64,000 bases of DNA from DRYM01 sp964564025 (GTDB lineage: Archaea > Thermoproteota > Thermoprotei_A > EX4484-217-1): contig CAZLZO010000001.1 in assembly GCA_964564025.1 (NCBI GenBank), positions 1 through 64,000 of the forward strand. The letters run 5' to 3'. The notes under the pieces are model-generated. The model did no database searches. It saw nothing but the letters and a program-made list of their open reading frames with translations, and was not told the DNA's origin. This document shows, in pieces, positions 33,946 through 43,959 of this stretch; position 1 is the stretch's first letter, and each line of letters opens with the position of its first letter. The position numbers and the translations under genes were made by a program.

Positions 33946-34677
33946 CTATGTTTTAACATTTACTAGTGCGTCTAAAACTACTTTAGCTGCCACATCAACT
34001 TTCTCCTTTAGCTCTTCAGCGCTCGCTAGAGTAGCTTCTTCAGGCTTAACTAAGCTGTCACTCACAACTAATAGTGCCCCTGTTTTCACATTTCTCATCC
34101 ATCCTAGCGAAAATATTACTGCACATTCCATTTCAACTGCTAGAATTCCTCTTTCACTCCATTTCCTAGCGAACTCCGGGTCTTCGGCATAGAAAGCATC
34201 GCTACTTAAAACTGGTCCGAGGAAATATTTTACACCATGTTTTTCTGCTGAGGAAACAAGAGCAGATGTTACCTCATGATGGGGTGCTGTAGGCATACAT
34301 GCTTCATGAGCATACATTCCTATAGCGTTTCCTCCAGTGTAATATGCTGCCCCAGTCGCAATAACTATGTCTCCTTTACTAAGCTCCTTAACCATGCCTC
34401 CACATGTTCCAAGCCTTACAATAACTTTTGCTCCAAGCATTCTTAGTTCTTCAAAAACAATAGCTACGGAGGGTCCTCCTATACCATGTGTTGCAACAGT
34501 TACTGGAACACCTCTATAATAACCAGTGTATGTTAAGAAACCTCTGTTTGTATTAACTATTCTTGGTTTTTCAAGAAGCTTAGATACTTGCTTTACTCTA
34601 GCCGGGTCCCCAGCTATAATTACTCTTTCAGCTATATCTTCAGGTTTAGCTTTAATATGGAAAGGTGGGGAAGACAT
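33946..34677 (-). CDS. Purine nucleoside / methylthioadenosine phosphorylase
   Basis: A 243-residue PNP family 1 enzyme that splits nucleosides with phosphate into base and ribose-1-phosphate. Motifs: IIAGDPARVKQ (phosphate loop), NRGFLTYTGYYRG, THGIGGPSVAIV, VRLGTCGG, SSDAFYAEDPEFARKW, the ribose-binding VEMECAVIF, and LLVVSDSL with the base-contacting Asp. It closely follows the Sulfolobus MTA phosphorylase pattern, so 5'-methylthioadenosine, adenosine, inosine or guanosine are likely substrates. A TATA-like CTATTTAAAACC about 34704-34715 gives it its own, probably leaderless, promoter. It lies just downstream of the BMP-domain binding protein on the same strand. Confidence 0.9.
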   Translation of the reverse strand: MSSPPFHIKAKPEDIAERVIIAGDPARVKQVSKLLEKPRIVNTNRGFLTYTGYYRGVPVTVATHGIGGPSVAIVFEELRMLGAKVIVRLGTCGGMVKELSKGDIVIATGAAYYTGGNAIGMYAHEACMPTAPHHEVTSALVSSAEKHGVKYFLGPVLSSDAFYAEDPEFARKWSERGILAVEMECAVIFSLGWMRNVKTGALLVVSDSLVKPEEATLASAEELKEKVDVAAKVVLDALVNVKT

Positions 34678-34756
34678 TTTAACATAACCTAAGCTATAAT
34701 GGTTTTAAATAGGAGTTTTAAGGTAAAGAAGAAAAATTTTGTTTTAAGGAAGAGAT

Positions 34757-37324
34757 TTAGCCTAAGATGCTTCTCCAGTACTCTATGTCCTCTTTAGTTA
34801 GCGGTAACGGTACTTCTACTTCACCGCTTCTTATTTTATCTTCAAGCTCCTTAATTGCTTGCCATATCCATTCTGGTTGTGCTTCTCTCATAGCCTTAAC
34901 TTTCGCTTTAATATCCTCTGGGGGCATGGGTAGTATCTTCTTTCCGGTCATTTTCTCTGCTTCAATACCCATCTGTATGAATTCATCTAAATCATCAAGT
35001 GTACTTACAGATATGCCCTCCATTAACTCACCATCAACTTTGGTACCAATACCTAATAAGAGAACTCCTTCATTTCTTTCAACGATCTCTCTAAACTTAC
35101 CATCTAAAACTAATTTTGTAGCGTAGTATACTCCCTTATCCACTCTCTTCATCATGCTTGCAATTACGAATCCTGGATTAATCCAGTCTTGATCTGCATC
35201 AACACCTATCCAGAACGGTGGTCCCATATCTAGTCCTTTCTCTTTAGCTATCTCTTCAACTGCTTGGTTAATTCCTAATCCTAAAGGTCCTGCAACGTTA
35301 TATACTGCTATTGCTCCTTTAGCATACATTTCCTTGGCCGCTTCGTAACCCTTAGTTATATCACTAAACGTTCCAGTATATGTCCATAAGACTCTGTCTT
35401 TAACATCTAGTGATAATATGTTGTTCGGGTTCTTAGATTTCTTCTCGTATTCTTCGGGGAAGTGTTCTTTATACCATTTGAGTGCCCAATCACAGCCCCA
35501 CTTATATCCTACTTCGAACTTCCATAGTACAGGTATTTCGATACCTAATACCATACCTACATGTGGGTAGTCATAGTGTGCAGCTAGCAAGCATCCTAAT
35601 GCTCCAACTAAGGCGCTTCCCTTATGTTCTTCGAACTTAATGTCTAACATGTTTGGTAAGTAGTGCCCTAATTTCTCTTTAGCTAGTGCTTGAGTGTAGG
35701 TGTCTATACCTGCAAAGTTTTTGTCAGGGAATTCCTGCGCTACTTCAAGTAATGCATCGCTTAGTAGAAATCCTACGCCAACTATTAAAACTACGTCTGG
35801 GTCTTTAGCTGCAGCTCTTAGGTTTGGTAAGTAGTCTGCTTCGGTTTTACTTATAAGCTCAATTACCTCTACTCCGAAGTCTCTCTTTGCCTCATCTGCA
35901 CCCTTAAATGCCATATCGTTGAATGATAGGTCTCCTCTTCCTCCAATATCCGAAACGACTGCTATCTTAACCTTTTTAGCAGGTGTTGTAGTTGGTGGAG
36001 CAGTTATTGCAGCATCAGGCATAGGTAACGGCGCACCTGTTTCTTCAAAGAGCTTCATTAGCTGTGGCCCTAGTTCGCTTGTAACAGTTTTAATATCCTC
36101 GTTGTTTAAGACTATTCTTTGAAACGCTGTTAAGTATACGTTCTTGAAGTCTCCTCCTTTAGCTCCAAGGCTTGGAATTAAAGCTACTAATGCGTCTGGT
36201 GTTGCAAGCTGCGTTCCAACACCTGCTGCAAGTATTCTTAATGGTCCCTCAGGTACGGCAGCCGAAGCCTCCTGTACTGATGGGAAGAATCCTACGTTCT
36301 CTAATACTTTAACTTGTGTTTCAGGTCTCGTTAGGTATTCTATTAGCTTCCATGCTGCATCCTGGTTAGGCGCACCCTTGGGTATAGCTAATCCGGCAAT
36401 TACTAATATGAAGCCTCTACCTTTAGGTCCAGCGGGTATAGGTACTACCACGAAATCTTCAGGTCTGTTAACTATTGCATCCTTTATTCTAGCTGTGTGA
36501 TCCCATGCAACCCAAACTTCCTCCTTAAGTAATGGGTCTGCCATAGCATCCCATGTGGTGCTGCTTGGATGTACATATTTCCATAATTCCCTTAGGAATT
36601 CCCATAGTTTTGTAGCATCATCGCTTGCAAAGTTTTTAACTTGTGCCCCAGTGAATGCTGGGTAAAGGTATCCATGTAGGAATCTTACAAATAGCCCCTT
36701 AGGGCCAGCTGGGAAACCTACTTTAGGACTACCTGTTTCCTCATATAATTTCTTAGCCCATGCAAGAAACGCTTCATAAGTCCACTTAGAGGATCCTGAT
36801 AAAATGTCGTCTTTAGTTAATCCTTCAGGCAAGTAGTCAAAAGCTTTCTTATTGACTACCATAACATATGTTGCAGTCATCCATGGCACATAAGCCTTAA
36901 TTCCGTATAGATGGCTGTAGTCCTCTAAAACCTTGGGGAATGTTCTTCCACTTAATGTACCGAACTTGCTTAAGTCCTCAAGCCATCCTTTAGAAGCAAA
37001 GAAGTCTAATCCTCCATGAAGTTCTCCTATAACGCTTATTGTCACTTTTCCTGCTTTCTCCTCTGATTCAAGCCTTGTAGCTAAGTCTTCATAGGATGAT
37101 GCAACGAATTCTACTTCAATACCTGATTCCTCCTTAAACTCCTTCAGCAACGCATCCTTTACAAACGCTTGTTCCTCAGGCGGGTTTAACTGTGTTGAAA
37201 CCCAAATAATCTTCTTTGCAGGCGGTGCTGGAGCCATCATCATAGCTGCACCAGCGATGACAGCTACGATAACTATTGCAGCTATGATTATTGCAGCCGT
37301 TTTAGAAATAGCTTTAGAATGCAT
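34757..37324 (-). CDS. Two-domain solute-binding protein: SBP family 1 + BMP/PnrA domain
   Basis: About 855 residues. A short positive N-terminus and one membrane segment (KTAAIIIAAIVIVAVIAGAA, residues 11-30 of the longer form) resemble a class III (pilin-type) signal of crenarchaeal binding proteins. Residues about 40-432 are a MalE-like SBP family 1 domain (IIWVSTQLNPPEEQAFVKDA, WVAWDHTARI, AAWKLIEYLTRPETQVKVL). A Pro/Thr linker (about 433-454) leads to a BMP/PnrA-like domain (about 455-797): VSDIGGRGDLSFNDMAFKGA, VLIVGVGFLLSDALLEVA and WIGVDADQDWINPG. BMP proteins usually bind nucleosides. A helical tail ends the chain. ATG 37324 is chosen (AAGGG upstream); GTG 37333 is in frame. Two full binding domains of different classes in one chain are, to my knowledge, unusual. 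The adjacent nucleoside phosphorylase supports nucleoside uptake. Confidence 0.9.
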   Translation of the reverse strand: MHSKAISKTAAIIIAAIVIVAVIAGAAMMMAPAPPAKKIIWVSTQLNPPEEQAFVKDALLKEFKEESGIEVEFVASSYEDLATRLESEEKAGKVTISVIGELHGGLDFFASKGWLEDLSKFGTLSGRTFPKVLEDYSHLYGIKAYVPWMTATYVMVVNKKAFDYLPEGLTKDDILSGSSKWTYEAFLAWAKKLYEETGSPKVGFPAGPKGLFVRFLHGYLYPAFTGAQVKNFASDDATKLWEFLRELWKYVHPSSTTWDAMADPLLKEEVWVAWDHTARIKDAIVNRPEDFVVVPIPAGPKGRGFILVIAGLAIPKGAPNQDAAWKLIEYLTRPETQVKVLENVGFFPSVQEASAAVPEGPLRILAAGVGTQLATPDALVALIPSLGAKGGDFKNVYLTAFQRIVLNNEDIKTVTSELGPQLMKLFEETGAPLPMPDAAITAPPTTTPAKKVKIAVVSDIGGRGDLSFNDMAFKGADEAKRDFGVEVIELISKTEADYLPNLRAAAKDPDVVLIVGVGFLLSDALLEVAQEFPDKNFAGIDTYTQALAKEKLGHYLPNMLDIKFEEHKGSALVGALGCLLAAHYDYPHVGMVLGIEIPVLWKFEVGYKWGCDWALKWYKEHFPEEYEKKSKNPNNILSLDVKDRVLWTYTGTFSDITKGYEAAKEMYAKGAIAVYNVAGPLGLGINQAVEEIAKEKGLDMGPPFWIGVDADQDWINPGFVIASMMKRVDKGVYYATKLVLDGKFREIVERNEGVLLLGIGTKVDGELMEGISVSTLDDLDEFIQMGIEAEKMTGKKILPMPPEDIKAKVKAMREAQPEWIWQAIKELEDKIRSGEVEVPLPLTKEDIEYWRSILG

Positions 37325-37456
37325 AATATGCACCCTTCTTAAACCACGATAATTAATTTGTTTCTGAATTTATTATTTCGTTCGATACTTAAAAATTTTA
37401 ACTAAAGCATTAGCAGCTTATACTCTTATAAACCCCGGTTGCACCGATACTACAGT

Positions 37457-38116
37457 ATGTCTGGGTTACTAATCGAAATTTACGCGGACCCCAAAGTTCA
37501 TGGAGAAATAAGAAATACTTTAAAGAAAATACCTAGTCTAGGAAATACTGTAGTTAAGATTATTGGAAGGAAAGTGAAAAGCGATCTTTTTTACGCGGAA
37601 AATGAAATAGTGAAGAAAAACAGGTATGAAGTTTTTATAATAAACATTTCAGATATTGTTCCTAAATCCCTTATTAGAGATGTTGTAAATATTGAACTAC
37701 ATAAAGCCATACTTTATTTCAAAAACGAAGCTGTTAAAGCATTTAGGTGGCATGCAGGAAAAATATTCTATGACGTAGCTGAGACGCTGCTTGAAAGAAG
37801 CATATATGCTAAGCTTGTTGACACAGTTGAAAATGCTGCTGTAACTAAATTTAATCCCGATCTGTCTAGCGCTTTCTTAAATATTTTCTTAGAAAACGAA
37901 GTTTACGATAACATATTAGACTACATAATTTCACAATCAATGTTAGTACCAGTTATTACAGGAAACTATGTTGTAGCTAGAAACCCTGATGATGCTGAAG
38001 CTTTAGCACTACTACTCTCATCATATGGTGAAGAAATGGTTAATAAACCAATTAAGGAGAAAGGTATTGAAGTAGCAGAGGAGCTATATTATTTAACAAA
38101 AACTCTCATAAACTAA
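37457..38116 (+). CDS. Hypothetical protein divergent from the fused binding protein
   Basis: About 219 residues, soluble, mixed alpha/beta, no known motif recognised. The N-terminal MSGLLIEIYADPKVHGEIRN and middle RYEVFIINISDIVPKSLIRD look like regular strands and helices. ATG 37457 is chosen because a TATA-like CTTATAAA at 37425-37432 puts the transcript start just before it; the in-frame TTG 37439 is less likely. It shares a 130-base control region with the divergent binding-protein gene. Confidence 0.6.
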   Translation: MSGLLIEIYADPKVHGEIRNTLKKIPSLGNTVVKIIGRKVKSDLFYAENEIVKKNRYEVFIINISDIVPKSLIRDVVNIELHKAILYFKNEAVKAFRWHAGKIFYDVAETLLERSIYAKLVDTVENAAVTKFNPDLSSAFLNIFLENEVYDNILDYIISQSMLVPVITGNYVVARNPDDAEALALLLSSYGEEMVNKPIKEKGIEVAEELYYLTKTLIN

Positions 38117-38253
38117 TTTTTAAACTCCTTAATTAACAAGTATATTGGAAAATAAATCTTAATAGCTACTTAAGACAAATGGAAAGCACTAGGTATGTTG
38201 AAGTAAGAAGAATAATAGACTTAGGATTTTAATTTTAATTGAGAAATATTGTG

Positions 38254-39576
38254 TTAAACCCAAATCTTAACTAATTTCTCATATCTTAGCCTATATAGAA
38301 TGTACAGTATTGTACCTTTTAAGTAAACATCAGTAAACATACCTATCCATGCACCAATAGCTCCTAAGCCTAAGAAAGCTCCTAAAATGTATCCTAAAGT
38401 CAATCTCGCAGCAATCATTGAAACTATGTTTACAACAGTAGGTACTATAGTGTTTCCGCTTCCCTCAAAAACCCCGGAGACTGTCATTACTAAGCTTAAT
38501 CCTGGCTCGCTTGTTCCTGCAAGAATAAGGTATATCATAGCTAACCTTATAACTTCTTCATTATCAACAAAAGCTCTTGGAACATAGGGGGATATTAATG
38601 CCAATGTTAGCCCTACAATTGTGAGAAATATTAGCGAAAGCCTTATTCCTGCTTCAGCAATTTCCTTAGCCTTCTCTACTCTTTTAGCTCCAACTTCATG
38701 ACCTACAAGAGCTGATGTAGCTATTCTAAAAGCCATAGCCGGCATGAAAGCTAAGCTCTCTATCCTCAAACCTATTTGATGAGCTGCTAAAGCAACATAG
38801 CCAAACCTAGCTATCATTGAAACATAAACGAGACTTAACATTGAAAGCGATGCTCTCTGGAAGGAAATAGGCAAGCCTAGTTTAAACACTTTAGAAATAA
38901 TTGCCTTCGTAGGGAAACCTATCCTAGGGGTTATAATTAACGCTCCTTTAAAACCCATAGCTAAATAAATTGCAAGTACGAAGTAAAAGGAAGCAGCTGA
39001 AGCTAAACCTGCACCAAAAATTCCGAGCTTAGGTAGGCCAAATAATCCAAATATTAATAGAGGATCCATGATCATGTTAAATATGTTCCCCAAAATACCT
39101 GTTTTCATAGGTGTTTTAGTGTCTTTAGCTCCTCTTAAAGCAGAATTCACCGTAAAAACAATATACATTCCTGGCAGTCCAAGTAAGCGTGCGGTGAGGT
39201 AGAGAACCCCTTTAGAAGTGACTTCAGGATCCACAACAACTATTCCAACAATGTCTTCAGCAAAAGCAATGCCCATGATTGCAGCTAAGAAACTAATGAT
39301 TAATGTTACAGTTAATGCTTCGCCAAAAACTCTTTTTGCAAAACTCTTCTTACCCGCACCTAATCCTTGAGCGACTAAAACCATAACACCGGTTGTAAAG
39401 GTAAATCCAGGTATCCAAAAAGCCCATGCAATATAGCCAGCACCGCCTAGAGCAGCTACTTCAGCAACACCTAATTTAGATACGAAGAATGTGTCAACTA
39501 GGGTGTAGAGGCTTGTTAAGAAATACTCTATAAGGGCTGGCCAAGCGAGTTTAAAAACCTTTTTAGCAAGCTCCAT
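38254..39576 (-). CDS. MATE-family efflux transporter
   Basis: A multidrug and toxin extrusion carrier of about 440 residues with 12 spans in two related halves. Family features: LAWPALIEYFLTSLYTLVDT (residues about 8-27), GVAEVAALGGAGYIAWAF, and in the second half SMIARFGYVALAAHQIGLRI followed by ALVGHEVGAKR. Exports organic cations or metabolites with Na+ or H+. ATG 39576 gives the usual MELAKKVFKLAWP start; TTG 39591 is in frame upstream. Confidence 0.88.
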   Translation of the reverse strand: MELAKKVFKLAWPALIEYFLTSLYTLVDTFFVSKLGVAEVAALGGAGYIAWAFWIPGFTFTTGVMVLVAQGLGAGKKSFAKRVFGEALTVTLIISFLAAIMGIAFAEDIVGIVVVDPEVTSKGVLYLTARLLGLPGMYIVFTVNSALRGAKDTKTPMKTGILGNIFNMIMDPLLIFGLFGLPKLGIFGAGLASAASFYFVLAIYLAMGFKGALIITPRIGFPTKAIISKVFKLGLPISFQRASLSMLSLVYVSMIARFGYVALAAHQIGLRIESLAFMPAMAFRIATSALVGHEVGAKRVEKAKEIAEAGIRLSLIFLTIVGLTLALISPYVPRAFVDNEEVIRLAMIYLILAGTSEPGLSLVMTVSGVFEGSGNTIVPTVVNIVSMIAARLTLGYILGAFLGLGAIGAWIGMFTDVYLKGTILYILYRLRYEKLVKIWV

Positions 39577-39710
39577 ATTAACTACTTGCAATTCTACGTT
39601 AGCCCTCGCTTTCGCTAAATACTGTTCCTTAGTGTTGGTATGTGGAAACGTTTTATAACATTTATTGTTTCATAAGTGGTAGTGGAGGTTTAGAAAAAAG
39701 GGTATTGCTA

Positions 39711-42700
39711 ATGAAAATAACAGATTCCTCAATAATTCTCGAAAATTTAGGTTACGACTATGTAGTATTTAAAGAGGAAGCTGTTAAACCGGATATTTCA
39801 AACATATCTTTCAAGGATATAATACCTGAATTAGCGAATTCTTCAGGAAGGGCAGGTGGAATAGCTTCAAAAAAACTGTACAAACACCAAATTGAAGCTT
39901 TAAATGCTTTAGAAAAAGGAGCAAATGTAATATTAATTTCAGGTACTGGAAGCGGTAAAACAGAGGCATGGGCTTTTTATTCTTTAAAGAATAAGGTTAA
40001 AACTTTAGTCATTTATCCTACCTTGGCTCTTTCAGCCGATCAAATAGAGAGATTAGAGGATTACTATAATGCATTAAAGCTTAAAGATAAAGTTTTCGAA
40101 GTTGATAGAGCAACTATATCGAATTTAGTGAAGATTAAAGGTTTAGAGTATGTTAAGAGAAGATTATATGAAAGCCTACTGATAATATCTAACCCAGCAT
40201 TCCTCATGCAAGACCTTAAGAGATTTGTTTCCAGAAAGTCAAAGGCATTCCTACACGATTTCCTTAAAGACATGGAGCTTTTCGTAATAGATGAACTGGA
40301 TTTTTACGGATCAAAAGGAGCAACACTCATTATGACCATGGCTGAACTTATAGTTAACTACATATCAAAAAGAAAACCACAAATAGTTGTTTTAACAGCG
40401 ACACTGGGTAATCCGGAAGAACTGGCATATCATTTATCGAAGCTTAACGGCAGAGAAACAGTGGTAATAAGGGGAAAGCCTTTTCGAGTTGAAAATAGAA
40501 GTTATTTGCTTATAGGAAAGAATTTGGAGAAACTATGGGAATCCTTAGTCAATATGAAAGATGAAATTTCCCGGAGAACTCCTGAAATTCTTGAGTTTAT
40601 TGAAGATTATGAGGTTTTTAGAAGATACGCCTACAAAGTTGTTGAAATCTTAAGATCCTACGGAATATATGTTCCAACACCAGCACCCGACATTGTAGAG
40701 TTGCTTTTAAACTACATTAATTCGAACGAAGAAGGGGTAACATTAGTTTTCACTAGAAGTATAAGGTCTGCTGAAAAACTTGCTAAAACAATTAAGTCGA
40801 AACTTCCTCTGGTTAAACAAGATCTCGTTAGAACACACCATCACTTAATTTCTAAGTCTGAAAGAAGAGAAATTGAAGAGCTTGCTAGGCAGGGATTATT
40901 AAGAATCATTGTTTCACCTAGAACATTAACTCAAGGAATAGATATAGGTACTGTTGTTAGAATAGTTCATTACGGCCTGCCAATGGATGTTAGAGAATTT
41001 AGGCAAAGAGAAGGTAGGAAGGGTAGGAGAGTAGAAATTCCATTTACAGAATCAATAATAGTCCCTGTTTCAGCATGGGATAGAAAACTTATTGAAGCAG
41101 GTATTGATACATTTAAGGAATGGATGAATTTACCGCTAGAAAAAGTGTTCTTCAATCCTAAAAACAAGTATGCACTTATGTTTAAAGCTCTATTCAAAAT
41201 TAAAGCTGGAATTAAACTTAGCAGGGAAGAAACCAGTTTACTTAAGAGTCTAGGTTTAGTTAAGCTTGAAACTAAAATTTTCGGAAAAGAATACGGGCTG
41301 TCAAAGGATGGAGAGAGAGTATGGGAAAACCTAGGATTTTACGAATATGGCCCACCTTACGGTATTAAAAGAGTAATCATTTCTAAAGATGGTGAAGAAA
41401 GATTTCTTGAAGAAGTTTCGAGAAGAGACTTCGTTGAAAAACTGCAGCCAGGATGTTTTGACCCTACAAGCGACAGCATAGTTGTTGACGCTAAGGGTGC
41501 TAGGGTTATTGTTGAAAAAGGTTTTCCATTAGCAGTTAATGAGCATGAAGAAATAAGGAATGCTTATGAAGAATACACGTTTATTAAGCGAAGTAAATGG
41601 GGTGAAAGAGCAGATTTAAAAAGCGACTACTATTCAGGAAAGATTTTCTCACAAATAACAATACATGTTAACGTACCAACCAACGGCTTCGGACAACTCA
41701 TAGAATACCCTGACAAGGTAGAGTGGATTATAGAGTCTAGAACACCTAAAGCTATTAAATCAAAATCGGGAATTAGACTAATTTATGATGTAGAAAAAGT
41801 GCCTTTAAAAGTAAAGACTTATGGTAGATACTATGATTACACTTACGGATACCTTTACGAATTAGACCCTTCCGAAGACGTAGAAATGTTAAGATTAGGC
41901 TTAGCTTACCTTATGGTTTCACTTAGGCTTTCAGAATATAGGGTGCCTTTAGGGGAAATAGCTTACTATGTGTCCCCAATAGAGTACCCGGTTAAAGTCA
42001 TGGTTCTCTGGGAACCTGAACCTTCAGGAATAATAGACATGCTGGAATGGTGCAAGGTGAGAAAGTTTATTGAAGAACATGAACCAACGGGACTAGATGA
42101 AATACTACTGTGGGCAATAGATTACGAAGCAGCTCAGCAAACAATATTAAAAGACATTAGCTGGAATGTTCTTAAAAAACATGCTTTAAAAGCCTTAAAC
42201 TACATTGAAGGAATAGTTGAAATATCGCTGAAAAGCTACGGTAAAATTGAAATACCGAAACCTAAGCGTGAACTTAAACTATTGTCTATTGAAATAATGC
42301 CCTTTAGTAGGGATGAAGGTGAAAACTACTACGCTATATCAATATTTGATGGGGAGAATTCGGAAACCTTTGTTGCTGAAGTTTCCCAGAAGAAAATAGA
42401 CCAAGAAGTTCTTGAAAAAATCGCTTCTAAACTTTCAAAGTTTCTCGATGAAAACTTCAAATTACTTCATTACTCAAGGACTAAAGAAATTTATGGATTA
42501 AGAAGTTACTCAACGCTTTTAAGGCTTGTCTTAAGGGAATTTGAATTAACGAATAAACTCATTGACGTACTTGAAGAAGTGAAGGATGTTTTTAAAGTAG
42601 AGGAAGCTCCATTAGAAAAAATTGAAAGTGTTTTGGGAATTAATGGCTGGAGAAAAGTGAGCTTATTGGAAGTTAGAGATTACATTATGAAAGCTAAGAA

Positions 42701-42830
42701 ATATAGGAAATACCTTAGTGAACTCCTCAAGCTTCTAAGAGAATATGCTGAAGCAAACGCGAAAACTATTTACATGCTGCATTTAATAGCGAATGCCTAC
42801 AAATCTAAGAATACTGTTTCCTCAGCCTAG
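39711..42830 (+). CDS. Large DEAD/DEAH-box (SF2) helicase
   Basis: About 1039 residues. Helicase core: Q-like KLYKHQIEALNAL, Walker A ISGTGSGKTEAW, DEAD-type box VIDELDFYG, motif III TATLGNPEE, then motifs IV-VI (LVFTRSIRSAEKLAKT, IIVSPRTLTQGIDIG, REFRQREGRKGRR). The C-terminal about 500 residues are archaeal-specific and unassigned. The core resembles the Lhr/YprA (MrfA) helicase group, which acts in DNA repair, but I cannot place it exactly. ATG 39711 is chosen: the TATA-like TTTTATAACA at 39650-39660 lies after the GTG 39642 that would give a longer frame. The 3' end overlaps the convergent MFS gene by 26 bases. Confidence 0.82.
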   Translation: MKITDSSIILENLGYDYVVFKEEAVKPDISNISFKDIIPELANSSGRAGGIASKKLYKHQIEALNALEKGANVILISGTGSGKTEAWAFYSLKNKVKTLVIYPTLALSADQIERLEDYYNALKLKDKVFEVDRATISNLVKIKGLEYVKRRLYESLLIISNPAFLMQDLKRFVSRKSKAFLHDFLKDMELFVIDELDFYGSKGATLIMTMAELIVNYISKRKPQIVVLTATLGNPEELAYHLSKLNGRETVVIRGKPFRVENRSYLLIGKNLEKLWESLVNMKDEISRRTPEILEFIEDYEVFRRYAYKVVEILRSYGIYVPTPAPDIVELLLNYINSNEEGVTLVFTRSIRSAEKLAKTIKSKLPLVKQDLVRTHHHLISKSERREIEELARQGLLRIIVSPRTLTQGIDIGTVVRIVHYGLPMDVREFRQREGRKGRRVEIPFTESIIVPVSAWDRKLIEAGIDTFKEWMNLPLEKVFFNPKNKYALMFKALFKIKAGIKLSREETSLLKSLGLVKLETKIFGKEYGLSKDGERVWENLGFYEYGPPYGIKRVIISKDGEERFLEEVSRRDFVEKLQPGCFDPTSDSIVVDAKGARVIVEKGFPLAVNEHEEIRNAYEEYTFIKRSKWGERADLKSDYYSGKIFSQITIHVNVPTNGFGQLIEYPDKVEWIIESRTPKAIKSKSGIRLIYDVEKVPLKVKTYGRYYDYTYGYLYELDPSEDVEMLRLGLAYLMVSLRLSEYRVPLGEIAYYVSPIEYPVKVMVLWEPEPSGIIDMLEWCKVRKFIEEHEPTGLDEILLWAIDYEAAQQTILKDISWNVLKKHALKALNYIEGIVEISLKSYGKIEIPKPKRELKLLSIEIMPFSRDEGENYYAISIFDGENSETFVAEVSQKKIDQEVLEKIASKLSKFLDENFKLLHYSRTKEIYGLRSYSTLLRLVLREFELTNKLIDVLEEVKDVFKVEEAPLEKIESVLGINGWRKVSLLEVRDYIMKAKKYRKYLSELLKLLREYAEANAKTIYMLHLIANAYKSKNTVSSA

Positions 42831-43959
42831 TTGCTACCGTTAATATTACGAAGATTTGAATCGTAGATAAAGCCATTATAGCGGGTATGTAAGTGCCTAT
42901 GATATCGTAAACCACGTTTGAAACAAAGGATCCTAAAAGGGATCCTAAAACAGAGGAAGATAAGATGGCTCCATAAACCTGACTTATCCTTGATGTTCCA
43001 AAGACCTCAGTTGTTAGTTTAGGAAATATTGTGAATAGGGAACCATGCCCTAAACCTGCTATAAATGTTGAAACAAATATTACATAGGGAAATACGGGAG
43101 GCAAAATCATTAGTGCTATAGCGTTTAAGGAGTGATAAATTACTGTAAATACCAGTACTTTTTCTGCATTGAAAATGTCACTTAAAGCTCCGCTAACAAA
43201 CCTTCCTAAGGAGTTCCCTAATGCAAAAAACGTTATTGGTAATGTGGCAAGCATTTCATTAGCTAAAAACTCTTTAGCATAAGGCTTCAAGAAACTTGAA
43301 ATGGCAAAACCTATTGATGACGTTAATGCCATGAGAAACCATAGTCTGTGAATTCTTCTATCACGAAATATCTTTAGTAAAGACCCTACATAATCTACTT
43401 TATACCTTTCACTCGTATTTGGAAAAGCAAGCACAGGTAAAGCTAATGAGAAACCTATAAGCCCTAACATTGTAAAGGCTTGTTTTAAACCGTAAACGTC
43501 AATAACATATGATATTAGAGGGCCAAAGAATCCTGCTGAAAGGCCAAAACCAGCAATAACAAACCCTAATGCGCTTCCAATTTTCCTAAAACCACTCCTA
43601 GTAATAGCTGCAATATTTGACATGTAAAGAATACCTGAGCCTAAACCCACAAGTAACCCGTAGAAAACATAGTATTCTATAAGTGTCCTTTGAAAAACCA
43701 TTAATGTAAAGCCTGAACCTAAAAGAAAAACCCCTATGAGCCCAAGTTTCCTAGGACCGTAAGCGTCTATGTAGTAACCTAAGAATAAACCCGTAACGTT
43801 AAGTACCGAGATAGATATTGTTAAACCTAAAGCTATTTCAGATCTAGACCATCCATAAGCTTCTTGAAGAGGTATTACAAAAACACTAAAAGCATACTGC
43901 AACCCTATTGCTAAATTAACTGTAAAACATGCTAAAGCTACAATATATCTTCTCATCAT
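42805..43959 (-). CDS. MFS transporter, OFA (oxalate/formate antiporter-like) type
   Basis: A 12-span major facilitator of about 384 residues. FTVNLAIGLQYAFSVFVIPL and EAYGWSRSEIALGLTISI near the N-terminus are typical of the OFA subgroup; GYYIDAYGPRKLG is the MFS loop 2-3 motif. Substrate is probably a small carboxylate, but many OFA members are unassigned. ATG 43959 (or 43956) follows AGGAG at 43971-43975; a GTG or ATG-type start at 43995 would add an unlikely tail. Confidence 0.82.
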   Translation of the reverse strand: MMRRYIVALACFTVNLAIGLQYAFSVFVIPLQEAYGWSRSEIALGLTISISVLNVTGLFLGYYIDAYGPRKLGLIGVFLLGSGFTLMVFQRTLIEYYVFYGLLVGLGSGILYMSNIAAITRSGFRKIGSALGFVIAGFGLSAGFFGPLISYVIDVYGLKQAFTMLGLIGFSLALPVLAFPNTSERYKVDYVGSLLKIFRDRRIHRLWFLMALTSSIGFAISSFLKPYAKEFLANEMLATLPITFFALGNSLGRFVSGALSDIFNAEKVLVFTVIYHSLNAIALMILPPVFPYVIFVSTFIAGLGHGSLFTIFPKLTTEVFGTSRISQVYGAILSSSVLGSLLGSFVSNVVYDIIGTYIPAIMALSTIQIFVILTVATRLRKQYS

